From Saksenaea vasiformis B4078 (lineage: Eukaryota; Mucoromycota; Mucoromycetes; Mucorales; Saksenaeaceae), in assembly GCA_000697055.1 (NCBI GenBank), contig JNDT01002384.1, positions 62,001 through 126,000 of the forward strand: 64,000 bases of DNA, in the 5' to 3' direction. The notes beneath the pieces are model-generated. The model saw only the letters and a list, made by a program, of their open reading frames with translations, did no database searches and was not told where the DNA came from. This document shows, one piece after another, positions 52,931 through 64,000 of this stretch. The translations under genes and the position numbers were made by a program. Within the stretch, counting starts at the first letter, position 1; each line of letters begins with the position of its first letter.

Positions 52931-54962
52931 TAGATAACCAGATTCAGCGGAGTGATGTGTGGTACACTTATTAGGAACTGTTGTGTAGCATTGAGTTGTT
53001 TGGACACAACAACCGTGAATGGTGCGTCAGAAAACAGCCTTTAAATACTTTTTGCAAAGTGAAACCTATATCATATCTAATTTTTATCGTGCTACTTCCA
53101 TGTTGTCACATCTCAACACTAGAATCATGTTGATCACACAGGGTATCATCGTTCTATCATATCCAGGTTCTATCAAGCCACTTCCATGTTCTCAAATTTT
53201 CTAATTTTGCTCGTCCTGGCGATGTCGTGTACATCGCATACAGGGACATAGGTCCGTACCTTAAAATGGAATAACTTTCAAAATTAAGATCACTTATAAA
53301 ACGTCAAGGAAATCATTCTGCTGCCCTGGGACTACTCAATGAACAGAACATCATAAAGGCACACGCACGCACAAGTACAACTCCATCTCTTGCTTTCTCA
53401 GTACAATAAAGAAAAGACACAAAGGAATTGCTGTGTATCGCTGACGATGAAACAAACAAAATCCACAAACAAATATTGCAGCATCGTTATCTTGCCACCG
53501 GGTAATATTTAGTCCTATGGAAAATCGCCCTTACACGCGCCAACTTGATGCTGTGAACACTTGGAACTTAAGGATCTCCGAGTAAGAATAATTGCTCCAA
53601 TACCATTAAGTAGTGACTATAAGCCTTTTAAGTAGTTATAGGCAGAACATGTGTCAATCCTGACATCTGTCATAGTGTAACAGTACGAAAAAGATTAAGG
53701 TGTTCTCTTTTTGCGCTGGATCCGCGTTTGTTGCAACCCCAATTTTTGCCACTGACAACAGACTCTTCTCATAAATGCTTAACAACGAATCCGAGCTTGT
53801 TGCAACTTGATTACCACGGAAACCGGTTTGCAACCTGGGGTTTCTTGAGGCTGATTGGGAAAGCGGAAGCCCATTGCACATATGAATCCTGATGAAGTAA
53901 TTGCCACGAATGTCTGCCAGCACTCTAAATTCCTGGAGCAACAAGAAATTGTGATGGCAGGAGTTCTAAAGTTTTGGAGAAGTGTTACGAAAACCTTTTA
54001 AGCAATAATCCATTATGGGAAACACGTTCTTGATTGCCTATCTTTCCGTAACTAACAAGACAGTCCATTGTACTACCCCATGCCATATTCTGCAGTCAAA
54101 ATAGCTAAATCGTATCCCTGCACATACGGATAAACCTCACAGACGAGAAATCGGATAAACAATGATTAAGCTGAAGTACAATTATCTCAGGATCCAGTGC
54201 AAAGCTCCCCCAAAACAAACACAATAATAAAGAATGATCCAAGAGTCTCAATGTATTCCCATTGTTACCGGTTTACCAGTTTAACTAAAGATCATCCACC
54301 AATTCCTGATGGACCTTTTTTTTTTAACTTTCGGAAAAGTAGTCAATCAGGAATCGGTTTACATAATGAATGTTGTCATGTATATCTTTTTACTTTCTAT
54401 GACTGTTGGCTTTGCATGGAAGTCCTTAACTCTCACTATAGTAAAAGAGCATATATATATCTTAAAAAATCTCAACGAACGTTTCTTGTTTATTGTTTTG
54501 AGATCTTCAGGTTCATACATCGCCTTTGTCGAACGTATTCATTTTGCTTAGGTCTCCTGCTACAGACGTCTGAACTGACAAATCTGGTATAGTCCTTGAG
54601 AAAATAGTACTTTGTTTTCTCGATTTCTTTGTCCTGTAGCATATATATATGGCATATGTTCAGAATTTTTGTAGATACGAAATCGCTTTCAATTCGGAAG
54701 ATGATGAATAAATATGCATTGTCCAAAAAACTCCCGGTCTTCCAAGAAATACGGTCGATTGAAACAACTGCTGCCATACTGTAGGACAAACGTTTATAGA
54801 GAAAATGTACTCATCTTATCTAGAAAAAGTCTTTTGAAAAAGAAGATGTGTGGTGCGCGAACATACAGCATTCACTCAACGTTTTGGATTATCGGGAAAA
54901 CACGACCACCCTCCTACGTATGTATAAGGATGAGTGCTTTCAAGTGGCACATCAACCAAGCA
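52931..54962. other. intergenic, no supported gene
   Basis: Short frames on both strands (53019-53204 plus, 53944-53654 minus, 54197-54592 plus, 54789-54490 minus) lack domains and splice continuity. Some of this may be eroded sequence of the Fanzor-like element. Confidence 0.35.
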
Positions 54963-55501
54963 ATGCTCCCACCATCCTATTCCACTACACGCGCGTACAA
55001 TGCCTGGCGGCGGGTTTCCACCCCCTCAGGTCCCCCATCGAGCGACACGTGTCGTGTGCGCGACGAGTATCTGCCGAAGACGGCCTTTGCGCTGGTAAGC
55101 ACCAGAGTTAGCACGTGGAATACCCATTCATCCGTAGTCACTATGGCGGCGCAATTCACAAGATGAACGGATCTGCCTACCTTGCCGGGCCGAAGAGGAG
55201 AAGGATAATAAACAAACCAAATAACGATTTTCTTTGTCTGAGATCCGAAAAGAGCAAGTTTGCCAACGTGGAAGTCTTTGAGCATCTGACTTCTTCTACG
55301 TACTTTTTCCTCAAGTATGACCTTCCCACGCAAAGAAAGCGTAGACATGATGAACCTGTGTATATCTCCTACGTTCGATGTAAAACATTCTACAAGGTAG
55401 TGCAACTTTCCAAGGCAGCACATAAACCTAATTGCACTCCAAGCAAACCGAGGAGGCGCTTACGCAATCGCTGCTTGAAGATGATGATGCTACCTTCCTA
55501 G
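54963..55501 (+). CDS. doubtful two-exon gene, basic protein
   Basis: The ATG at 54963 opens MLPPSYSTTRAYNAWRRVST, a proline/serine-rich start, to VRDEYLPKTAFAL. A 68-nt intron (55095-55162, GTAAGC to CACAAG) joins in phase 0 to MNGSAYLAGPKRRRIINKPN, and the frame continues through VFEHLTSSTYFFLKYDLPTQ to a very basic end, stop near 55501. The exon DNA is GC-richer than its surroundings, which favours coding. No family recognised. A minus-strand frame overlaps but needs no splicing logic and looks like a shadow. Confidence 0.4.
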
Positions 55502-58399
55502 GCTTCTTTTTCTCATTGTTCTGTCTATTCACCTGTTCTGTTTATTCAGCTGTCTCTTTTTCCTTGTCTTAACTGTTTGAATGGTTCCTCCCCGCAATTC
55601 TGGATTTCACCGAGAAGACATGAAAACAAGGTTTGCTTATGCCTTCTCTCCTTAAAGGCTATCATGGCGAAGAGAGTTGTAGACGCTGTGTTCGTATTCT
55701 TAAGTGGGCTAGCGCTAGATCAGGACCCTTAGGTTTATGCGGAGTTGATTGTAACATGCTATTATTTCATCGCAACGTAGAAATGTCCAGAATTTGAACT
55801 CAGTAATTGTGGTTTGTAGCTCTTTACTGCTATTCAGACTTCTCAAGTACTTCATGCATATGATGTTTCTGGCTCAGTGATATAGAACACGATTTGCACA
55901 CGTAGGATTACTTATTCTCCTCAGTAGTTAACATGTATAACGTCTTCAGCTAGCAGTATGGAATACGTTTCCCATATATTTAAGGGGCTGACAACGACTG
56001 GTTGATAATGTTTCTTTGATTCCTGGGGAATACGATACCTCTATGCTAGATAACATTCATTTCGTAAGACACTGATGGTATTTTTTTTTCTGGTGATTTC
56101 TCTGGTTTATTCTTGAGGAATGAATACCTTACATAATTCGGCGTTAGGTGCGCATTGCGGGTGTGGAAACCGTGTATGCATACATGCGGTCGGTTGAGTG
56201 GGCTATATGCATGCAAGCGTAAGCACACGGAACGGAGCGGAAAAGATTTGGAGGGAAAAGAGAAAAAATGAAAACGAAAGAGCGATTATGAACACGAAGA
56301 TTATGAAATAGCTATAGATTAGCGAGAACAAAGGAGTAATGAAGAGCAACAACGCGTCGCGACCCAGCTGTGGCCCAGCCAAATGTTAAGCGGGCGGGTT
56401 GTGACCCGTGTAAACATCGTTGTGGTTCTCACTTAGGATACTGGTTATTTTGTTAAAAAGAAAGAGCCTGTACCAGCGCGACACAGTTCGTACACTCGAG
56501 CTTTAAAGTTCACCCCATTTCACATGCAAAACAGCACATCGTTTGCCTAATGTGTTAAGATTGTAGCTATCTTGCAGAATCATAGCCTAGGGTCAAGCAT
56601 AGACGACAGGACACGTCGACGATGGTTAATTGTAGCACAGCTGCTCTGAAAAATACAATTTTAAGATCGGCGATACGAAAGGTTAACGGTGCTACATGAA
56701 TATATATGCTCAGGTGACTTTTGACTCTCTTGATAATATGTGTCTGATATCTGAGTAGGAATGAGCTACTTCGTTCACCGTATGCACGGGAGATGTTCAC
56801 GGCAAGCTTGTACCTGCTATTGTCGTTTCCAACAGAAGTGTGTGTGCTTGGCCATTCCTTTAATATACAAGCACGGTGTTCACTATGAACGAAGCAGTAA
56901 GCATGTGAAACGAGCTACTGTGGAACCTTAGATGATGAGATCAAATGAAATTTGTAAAGATGTAGTCTCTAAAGGCCGTGGTGTCTCTCATGCAAAGAAT
57001 ATTTTGCCAGCCAACACTCGTGTCTACTAAAATCTTTCATTAACGCTAATCTTCTAATAATTAACTGATGGCTCGGTCCTTACTGGTACCCGGAGCTCGT
57101 TATAAGCGTCAGCTTCAGCTTACAAATACCACCTCTTAAACCTGATTCATGATGATGGCACGCATACATGCTGCTGAGTACATAGCATAAAGCAAATAAT
57201 AACTAAGCCGCGCGTTTGCATGATGTGAGACGCGGATACACTGTAACCTGGGGGAATACTTCTAGCGAAGCAAGAAAATACCTTCTACAAGGATTATCAA
57301 TTGTACGGTACACAGAGACGGTCAGAAGTCATCATTAAGGTTCTGATTCCTTGCGCTACCGATTCTTTGTAAAAAAAGAAACAGTTGGTAAACATCTATT
57401 TCAAGCGTTCACTGTCGGAGGTTTACAAAGTAAAGCGGACGAATATAGGCGTTGCACAAAGTTCGGACTACGAAATTGCATAGACGAAGACCAAGAAACC
57501 AAGCACCTTATGGTTCCATTTTCCTATCAACGGCTTAGGAAAACAATGTGTCAACAATTAAAAAAGTAGCATCAAAAGAATTGAATGCAGTTTGAGAACT
57601 GAAAATACGGTTATAGCACAATGTCACAGATTGTTACCGTCTGTCTGCGCCCCGCAACAGCAATACCCCGTGAACATCTCGATCTTGTAGCTGCGCTGAC
57701 CACAATTATGTAACTCTGTAACGCTATTTTATTATTTCTTTACTAGTTGACAATAAATATTCATCATTTAATTTCTAGTAAACATTTTTGTATCCTACAT
57801 AGTGCAACTATTGAATCATGTTTGAGACACAGTTTTTTTGTGTTAGGAAAATCGGTTTGTCAATGGGTCCAGTTTTTAACTCCTCCTAACGTTAAGCGTC
57901 ATTCCGAAGTAAAAAGTACCTATTAATATTCTGGTATTATCACGCGATGAGGTCATAACATTCACTTGACAATGGTGGGGTGTAACACAAGGAGCGTCAG
58001 GAATAGCTGGATGCACTGTCGGGGCGCTCGTCTACCGGAATAAAACAAAAATGCTGCACCCAGCCATAGTAATCCGCAAGAACGGATTGCTTTCATTCAT
58101 ACAAAGCCACTCACGCGGATGCCCTTACTGGTTAAAACAAGTAAATATAGGACAAACACAAAGTTTCCCTTGGTAGCACAAAATTCAGTTGGCCGGACCC
58201 TGGAAAGCGAAGTATAGAGAGAGAGAGAGCGACAGAGACGAGCAATGCTATTAAAAGTAACATGACAAGCAAACTACAAGCGTTTTCATGCAGAACAGAC
58301 ACATTCTTCTTTTGAGACGAGCTTTTAAGGCATTTATTTTTAGTAAAATGGGGCATAGTAAAGAGCCGAGCTACTGGAAGGATCAGGAATATTCAGGTG
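55502..58399. other. long intergenic region, no supported gene
   Basis: About 2.9 kb with few open frames. The frame 57351-57569 (+) is basic and begins without ATG; 56800-56567 (-) has no features. An AG microsatellite lies near 58216-58230. No repeat shared with other parts of the window was seen. Confidence 0.4.
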
Positions 58400-58407
58400 T
58401 ATAAAAG
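58400..58407 (+). promoter_or_regulatory. TATA box of the KRE9/KNH1-like gene
   Basis: TATAAAAG about 70 nt upstream of the ATG at 58471, followed by a CA-rich leader (CCAACAACCAACAATCC). This is the form of a strong, TATA-dependent fungal promoter. Confidence 0.6.
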
Positions 58408-58470
58408 GGCATCACAATTGCAGCAAAGGACAGCATTCTCCAACAACCAACAATCCAAACAAATAACAAC

Positions 58471-58971
58471 ATGTACTTCTCTACCTTGTCTACCCTCGCT
58501 CTTGCTCTTGTCGCCGCTGTTTCTGTCCAAGCTGCTCCTCTCGAGGCTCGAGCTCCCGCTGCATGCCTTGGTTTCCGCATCACATCTCCAACTGACGGAG
58601 GATTAAATTGGACCTATGGACAGGTATGCATTTGCTTTTTTCTTTTTTTTTCCCTTTTTCTCTAGCAAGGCCTTTAACCATGTATTTAGTGCTATGCTGT
58701 GAGCTGGGATCTTGGTGCAAGCAAGGTCAAGACTATCAAGACTGTGGATCTCTATGACGCCAAAACCAACAAGAAAGTCACTACATTAACCAAGAACATC
58801 CCTGCCTCCAACGGATGGACCGGAAACTTCCCATTATTGATGGGAGATGACGTCGAATCCGGCAATTACTACTTCAAGGTGAATGCTGACGCGGATGGCC
58901 GTACCTGCACCTTGGATTCCGTCAAATTCCATGTCAATGTCAACCCCCACTCACCCCCTAGCCAATGCTAA
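58471..58971 (+). CDS. small secreted KRE9/KNH1-like cell-wall protein
   Basis: Begins with a signal peptide (MYFSTLSTLALALVAAVSVQ, cleavage likely after AAP or the following EAR). The mature part reads GFRITSPTDGGLNWTYGQCY, where a 66-nt intron (58624-58689) is removed after GQ, then AVSWDLGASKVKTIKTVDLY and NYYFKVNADADGRTCTLDSV, ending with a short Pro-rich tail and a final cysteine. This is the Kre9/Knh1 N-terminal Ig-like domain (formerly a Ser-Thr-rich GPI-anchored family). About 144 residues, with no GPI signal, so it is secreted or wall-associated. Codons are C-ending and biased (GCC, AAG, ACC), which with the TATA box suggests high expression. A role in beta-glucan assembly or surface coating is inferred. 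Confidence 0.83.
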
Positions 58972-59203
58972 ATCTCCGTTTCTTTTTTTTAACTTAATAA
59001 TAATAAAGTGCTGTATATAAAATGACATTGCAGACCCTGGCACAGCTTTTTCCTTGTCTTCTATATAGAAAGCCCGATAACCATCCATTGTTAATGAGTA
59101 TTTATAACGATGCCAGTGCTAAGTAGGTGGTGTCAAGCATTGGACGCGAATCCGCATGTTCTTTCAGCATGTACATTATGTACACAGAAGAAAAATTATA
59201 ATT

Positions 59204-61865
59204 TTATTGTACTCGTTTGTCAATGTCTACCCGCGAAACTGGTTTGCCGCCCAGAACGTCTAAAATTTCTTGATAAGATAGGGTTTCGTATTCTACCAGT
59301 GCCTTAGCCAGCCGGTCCAGTTCATCTCTATGTGTTTCCAAGATCATCTTTGCTCGTTCTTCGGACTGCTGCACCAAATGCTTAATTTCACTTTCAATTG
59401 TCTGCTTGGTGTGCGCACTAAGCATCTGCATATCGTCGTCGCTGAAGTTCACCGGTCCGATCTTGTCGCTCATACCATAGTGTCGCACCATGCGTTTAGC
59501 AACATCAGTGGCCTTGACAATGTCACTGTGAGCACCGCTTGTTACATTGTCGGTACCAAATATCATTTCTTCCGCAACACGACCGCCCATACAGACGTCG
59601 ATCTGTGCCCTGAACTCCTGTTTTGTAAAGGAATCCTAGACGGAAATCAGCTTCTTCTTAGTTTTACTTTTTTTTTCCTATTCAAATCCTACCTTGTCCA
59701 TCTCTGGCAATTGCACAGTCATGCCCAGGGCTGATCCTCGTGGCATAATGGTTGCCTTGTGAAGAGGCATGGCTCCAGGGGTATAGTATGCCACAAGGGC
59801 GTGACCACCTTCATGATACGCAGTAACTCGCTTGCTCTCTTCCGTAATAACCGCAGAACGTCTTTCTGCACCCATAATGATCTTATCTTTTGAGTACTCC
59901 ATATGCTTGAGATTCACCTCACGGCAATTCTCCCGGCTTGCTTGAATGGCTGCTTGATTTACCAGGTTGGCGAGATCGGCACCACTGAAACCAGGTGTGC
60001 CTCGTGCAATCACGCTCACGTCTACATCACTTGCAAATTGAATGTTTTTCATATGATGCTTTAGAATCTCGATACGTCCGCGCACATCAGGAAGCGGTAC
60101 ATTGACGTGTCGGTCGAATCGTCCAGGACGAACGAGTGCCTTGTCTAGCAATTCTGGAAAGTTGGTTGCTGCAATGAAAATAACGCCTTCCGTCTGAGAA
60201 AAACCATCAAGATCAACCAACAACTGATTGAGTGTCTGCTTCATGTAGGACTGGTCCTTGGGATTTCTCTTTGACCCGATGGCATCGATTTCATCAATAA
60301 ACACGATACTAGGAGCCTTGGCCCGTGCAGCAGCTTTACAAAAACGGACATTTAATAAAATGTATAACAGCATAGCAGTTTTTTTTTATCTTACCAAACA
60401 ATTCGCGCACTCGCCTTGCTCCAACACCCACGTACATCTCGTCAAACTCACTTCCGCTCATGAAGAAAAATGGCACGCCTGCCTCGCCCGCGACGGCTCT
60501 TGCCAACATCGTTTTTCCAGTACCTGGAGGTCCAGTCAATAGCACACCTTTGGGAAGTTTTCCTCCCAATTCGGTGAACTTCTGAGGGTTTTTCAAAAAT
60601 TGAACAATTTCCTCCAGTTCTTGCTTTGCTTCATCGACGCCTTGTACATCGTCGAATTTGACACCTTGCTGGCTAATTGGCTCATACTCTGCCTGTGGTG
60701 TTGTTGTCTTCAGCAGTCCAGAATTCTCCAGCGCCAATGACAGGATTGTAAGGATACAGAAAGCGTAGGTGAGCGTTACACCAACCCAGCGTATCGCGCG
60801 CCAAAACATGTATTTCGGAGCTAGGAATTATTGCATCAACTAAAAACCTCGTCCACGCCGATATTCTTTGATTTACCTTCTTCAACCACAACATAGATAG
60901 GATTTGCCTTATTTCCAGATCCACTAGAAACTGTGGCTGCCTCACCCGATAGCACACGCCCGCCATTACGGCTTGCTAACTGTTGAATGACTTCTTTAGG
61001 AAGAACATTTTTACCTGTATAGTAAAAAGATGTTAATATCCAGAACCTTTCTTTTTCTTTTTCTTTTTTTTTGCCATCGGCCTACCATGTTGTTCTGACC
61101 AGCGGGCCGCTGCTCCTGTTGCTCCTGACCCTTCTTGCTCCAGTTTTTGCATAATGCGGGGTAGAATTGACTCGGATCGCCCGGTCTGTGCCAACGCTGT
61201 AATATAGCTTTGCCAACATTCTTCGTTATGATTAAAGTTACCACGCTCAAAACGAACAATCACGGCCTCAGGGTTTTTTGCCCGAAGCCATTCCTACAAC
61301 ACCGATAAACAAACTTGGATTTTAGGCACAAAAAAAGTTTACCTTGTAAAGCAAAGCTTGTCGTGATGGATCCTGAGCGAAAGTGTTTGCCTCCTGCTCT
61401 AGCTTTGCAAGTCTTCGTTGGTTAACGAATCGAAAAGGCCGGAAGGACTGATATGGTAAGCTCGTGGAAAACGCCCGCTGCTGATGTCCTTGGCTCAGCA
61501 TGAATTCCGATGACATGAAGGAATTGGCTCGAAAAAGCCGCGTTGCATCAGAAAGTGTAATGTGAAGACGTCTCAGTTCGTTGTTGCCAACACAGGCAAG
61601 TCCCTAAAGTCAGACGAAGTAAGTAAATGGCATGGTGCATGGAGACACACAAACATTTGCTGGCTTCCCGTCCAATCGAACCGTTGGTATCGGGTAGTTT
61701 GAAGCTCGTGATGTAGATTTCACATGTCTAAGAAAATTCGAGGCCTCGGCTGCTACTGCTGCAAGCTGGAAGGAAAGAATAAGGGACATCGATGAGGATC
61801 ACATCTTAGCATTGGCTCAATGGACCGACCTGCTGGGTAAACGAAAAAGCACCACGAGGATTCAT
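59204..61865 (-). CDS. YME1: mitochondrial i-AAA protease
   Basis: Inner-membrane AAA+ zinc metalloprotease facing the intermembrane space. Start chosen at 61865 ([12 protein letters not shown]), spliced to [20 protein letters not shown], a basic mitochondrial presequence; the open frame to 62120 upstream has no such character. Next come [19 protein letters not shown] (N-domain), a membrane helix ([20 protein letters not shown]), Walker A ([20 protein letters not shown]), pore loop ([20 protein letters not shown]), Walker B ([20 protein letters not shown]), the second region of homology ([20 protein letters not shown]) and the protease site [12 protein letters not shown] (HExxH), with the third zinc ligand region [18 protein letters not shown]. 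About 730 residues, seven or so short introns. Expected to form a homohexamer and to degrade unassembled inner-membrane proteins. Confidence 0.95.
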
Positions 61866-62728
61866 TAAATCAATCGAATTGTGAGGAGGATGGAGGGAAG
61901 AGAGAATGGGACGATTATAATTTTCCAATTGCGTCTCTTTAAAGATGTGCCAGTCCAACAGGCATACTTTACGGCCAGCCCCTCCGTCCGGGATTCGTGC
62001 ACGAAAAAAAATCTGGGCACCCAAAATGACGTCAGTAAGCCGTTGTGGCAAAAAGTTATACCGGCGCCCAAAAGCGACGAATAAAGGTACGTTTGCAGTA
62101 ACCGGGATGAATTTCGCCAAATAGCTGGTGGGGTTTGCATTGTTCTAGTAGATATGCAGACGGATCAAAAATTGTGGTCAGGAACAACTATTTTTCGTCG
62201 GAGGGCCCTTCACGTCACTGACACTCAAACCGACTTAGGAATAACGTGAGCAACTGAGCTGAAGTGAGAGAGTAATTACTGATTAATGATACATGATACG
62301 AGTAGTTAAACTTCCTATCGCACAGCTGAGAAGGGCAAGTGGTAAAGCTGAGTGACTAGTTGAATTAACGATTTTCTTAGGGACTATAGGTATCCGTTCC
62401 CGAACTCTAAGGGAACCATAGGTATTACACAATCATGAACTATTGCAAATCTCAGTTCTCCTTATGAGCTATGGCAGTATTCCAGCCTTATGTATTATAA
62501 AAATTGTTCTATCCAGGTGTTAATTGAAGTGCCTCAGCAAACCTAAACTCTAGGGTAAGGTTTAGTGTAGGTTCTGCGGTGATCTGCTCTGTGCAACAGC
62601 TATGGTCCCTAAAAGCTCTGATTCAGATTACTTTGACACGTATAAATCACTACAGAAAGTCGGTTCCTAATTGTCTACTTTTCCTCAAGTAAAAATCAGT
62701 CAATCATGAACCCATTTTCCATAGTGAG
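61866..62728. other. YME1 upstream region
   Basis: The frames at 62140-61865 and 62120-61806 (-) are extensions of the YME1 exon without presequence character. The rest is AT-rich with no coding frame. Confidence 0.35.
62027..62034. promoter_or_regulatory. palindromic CRE/ATF-type bZIP site upstream of YME1
   Basis: Exact TGACGTCA about 165 bp upstream of the YME1 start at 61865. It is the consensus for CREB/ATF and Pap1-like bZIP factors, the class encoded at 49.9 kb. A functional link is speculation. Confidence 0.4.
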
Positions 62729-63026
62729 ATCACTCCATCAGCGTCTGGGACGATGTACAAGGGAATAGTGGTTTTGCCGATCAGGACGATCACTATAGCT
62801 GCGGCCTATTGTATTGGAGTTTTCGACGGCATTGGAAAGTTCAGAAGATGGAGACAATGCATACGGCAGATATCTGATTATTCACGATGTGAGGGTCCTG
62901 CAATGGTCGTAAGCTAGATCATTTTTGCAGGAGATACGAGATGAAGAAGACCTTTTATCGTGGGGCGCAGAATCTGAAGGCGTAAAAAACGAAACAAGCG
63001 ATGATGATAGCAATTTAGATGAATAA
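62729..63026 (+). CDS. possible spliced acidic C-terminal exons of an unrecognised gene
   Basis: Three pieces join in one frame with GT-AG introns: 62729-62754 (HSISVWDD), 62799-62888 (LRPIVLEFSTALESSEDGD then NAYGRYLIIHD) and 62931-63026 (EIRDEEDLLSWGAESEG, ending SDDDSNLDE, stop 63024-63026). Piece lengths 90 and 96 are whole codons. No start exon was found upstream, so this may be the end of a relic gene. No family recognised. Confidence 0.35.
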
Positions 63027-64000
63027 AACGAGAGCCAGTCTGGATAAATATGCGAATATTCACCTATTGCCTTCGAGCAACCTATGAGTATATCACGTTA
63101 TACCGGAGAATAACAAAGAACGCGCTTAAAGGCTGGTAGTGGCCATGTACAGTGTTCCAAGTACCTTAGTGGTGAGGAACGTTGAGGAAGTAGTCTCGGA
63201 CACGTTAAGTAGCCTCAGCTACCTTCCAAGCATTTATAAAAATTCGGAAAGATTCATCAAATTCCTGGAAGCCAGCTCAGATCACTTTAAATAGTTAACA
63301 AATACTACGCAAGTTTCTACATTAAGCTTGAAGATCTGGTATACTGTTTTTACGCTTGCTTCCGGGACCAACGGAACGTTCCGAACTGGACTACGGAAAT
63401 CATGATCAACAGAGTTAAACTAGCTCAGACCAATTATAAGTCAAACAAGCGGCCCGGATATCTTATATTACCCTAGCCATATAAAAGCTTTCGCATTCGA
63501 GTAATTACAAACGTATTACATGAATGTAGACTTTAACGCCCTACAAGGAGCCGTGCCAAGTTGACGCACAGATGATCTTTTGTCATATTACTGCTCCGTT
63601 GCTCATAGGCTCCGCAGAAGCACCCCGCTTTCTCTTCGGGTATCAGGCGTGTAATCCTCGAATTGCGCTTTCTCAGAGTTGAAGCAGAAATTGTAGACGT
63701 CGAATTTACCCATTTTGGGCACTGGGATTTACCGCGCAAATGAGTCGCTCATTTCTTAACGTTTCACTGCTGCAGTATCCGTAGCAGTTGCACAGCCAAG
63801 CATGGATAATGTATTCTGCTTATGCTTGGAATTGCAGGAACCGGTTTATCTGCACATCTACGGCCACATACAGATCCTATAGAGCAGTTGGCATTTTTAT
63901 AGAAAATACTGGATTTGGAATCCACGTTTGCGTCAGATGAATATTATGAGACGCTCAAGTCAAATAAATTTTGCGCTGGAAAGTGATGCATCTTTGCGGC
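63027..64000. other. right end of the window, no supported gene
   Basis: A 68-codon minus-strand frame (63739-63533) has no features. A short plus-strand stretch near 63910-63990 reads LDLESTFASDEYYETLKSNK and then stops; it may be the end of a decayed gene. Confidence 0.35.

Noticed and set aside
54977..55423. 148-codon minus-strand frame as the real gene at 55 kb
   Set aside because: The plus strand has a better ATG, a good intron and coherent protein composition. The minus frame shows no domain and no start context.
61866..62140. Upstream starts for YME1 (for example at 62140 or 62120)
   Set aside because: These extensions lack presequence character. A start at 61865 followed by the intron gives a normal mitochondrial N-terminus.
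1..64000. tRNA or rRNA genes
   Set aside because: I looked for the GGTTCGAATCC-type T-arm with paired acceptor ends and for con

Overview
The window looks like nuclear DNA of a filamentous fungus, most probably an early-diverging one (Mucoromycota-like). Genes are intron-rich, introns are mostly 40-70 nt with GT-AG ends and CTAAC-like branch sites, intergenic DNA is AT-rich, there are no operons, and the protein set is fungal (GPI14/PIG-M, FYV7, YME1, BET1, WRAP53/TCAB1-like, a ZGRF1-like helicase, a GH16 glucanase, a bZIP factor with a DUF3425-like tail). Most reading frames are broken by short introns, so coordinates below are whole spans with the exon logic given in the text. No rRNA or tRNA gene was recognised. 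Species cannot be fixed from the sequence.

Layout. 1-3 kb: an edge fragment and an MFS transporter of the Dal5/Tna1 type. 3.2-10.2 kb: a tandemly duplicated, diverged accessory locus whose two units share a TATA-driven minus-strand transcript start with a tiny signal-peptide ORF, a degraded plus-strand ORF and a pyrimidine-rich degenerate array. 10.1-12.1 kb: a small hypothetical gene and a 441-residue multi-pass membrane protein. 13.4-22.7 kb: repeats flanking a spliced 75-residue mitochondrial-type microprotein gene, GPI mannosyltransferase I, and a Golgi-type glycosyltransferase. One repeat copy is interrupted by a complete 2.6-kb pogo/Tigger-type DNA transposon.

23-37 kb is a dense gene block: FYV7, a histidine phosphatase, a membrane protein, a DUF262 protein, a ZGRF1-like helicase, an unrecognised gene and a second MFS transporter. 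38-45 kb carries an unrecognised coiled-coil/beta protein, a tail-anchored protein, a secreted GH16 glucanase with two GC-AG introns, and a WRAP53-like WD protein. 45.8-49 kb holds a decayed pogo transposase, the SNARE BET1 and another repeat copy. 49.9-55.5 kb has the bZIP factor, a decayed Fanzor/TnpB-like C-terminus and a doubtful spliced gene. 58.5-62 kb has a secreted KRE9/KNH1-like wall protein and the mitochondrial protease YME1, followed by a mostly empty right end.

The genes do not form one pathway. Shared themes are cell-wall and glycan work (GPI14, glycosyltransferase, GH16, KRE9-like), mitochondria (microprotein, YME1), genome upkeep (ZGRF1-like, WRAP53-like) and several generations of mobile DNA. 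The most notable items are the intact transposon with its exact empty site visible elsewhere in the window, the Fanzor-like relic, the eukaryotic DUF262 gene, and the duplicated 3-10 kb locus.
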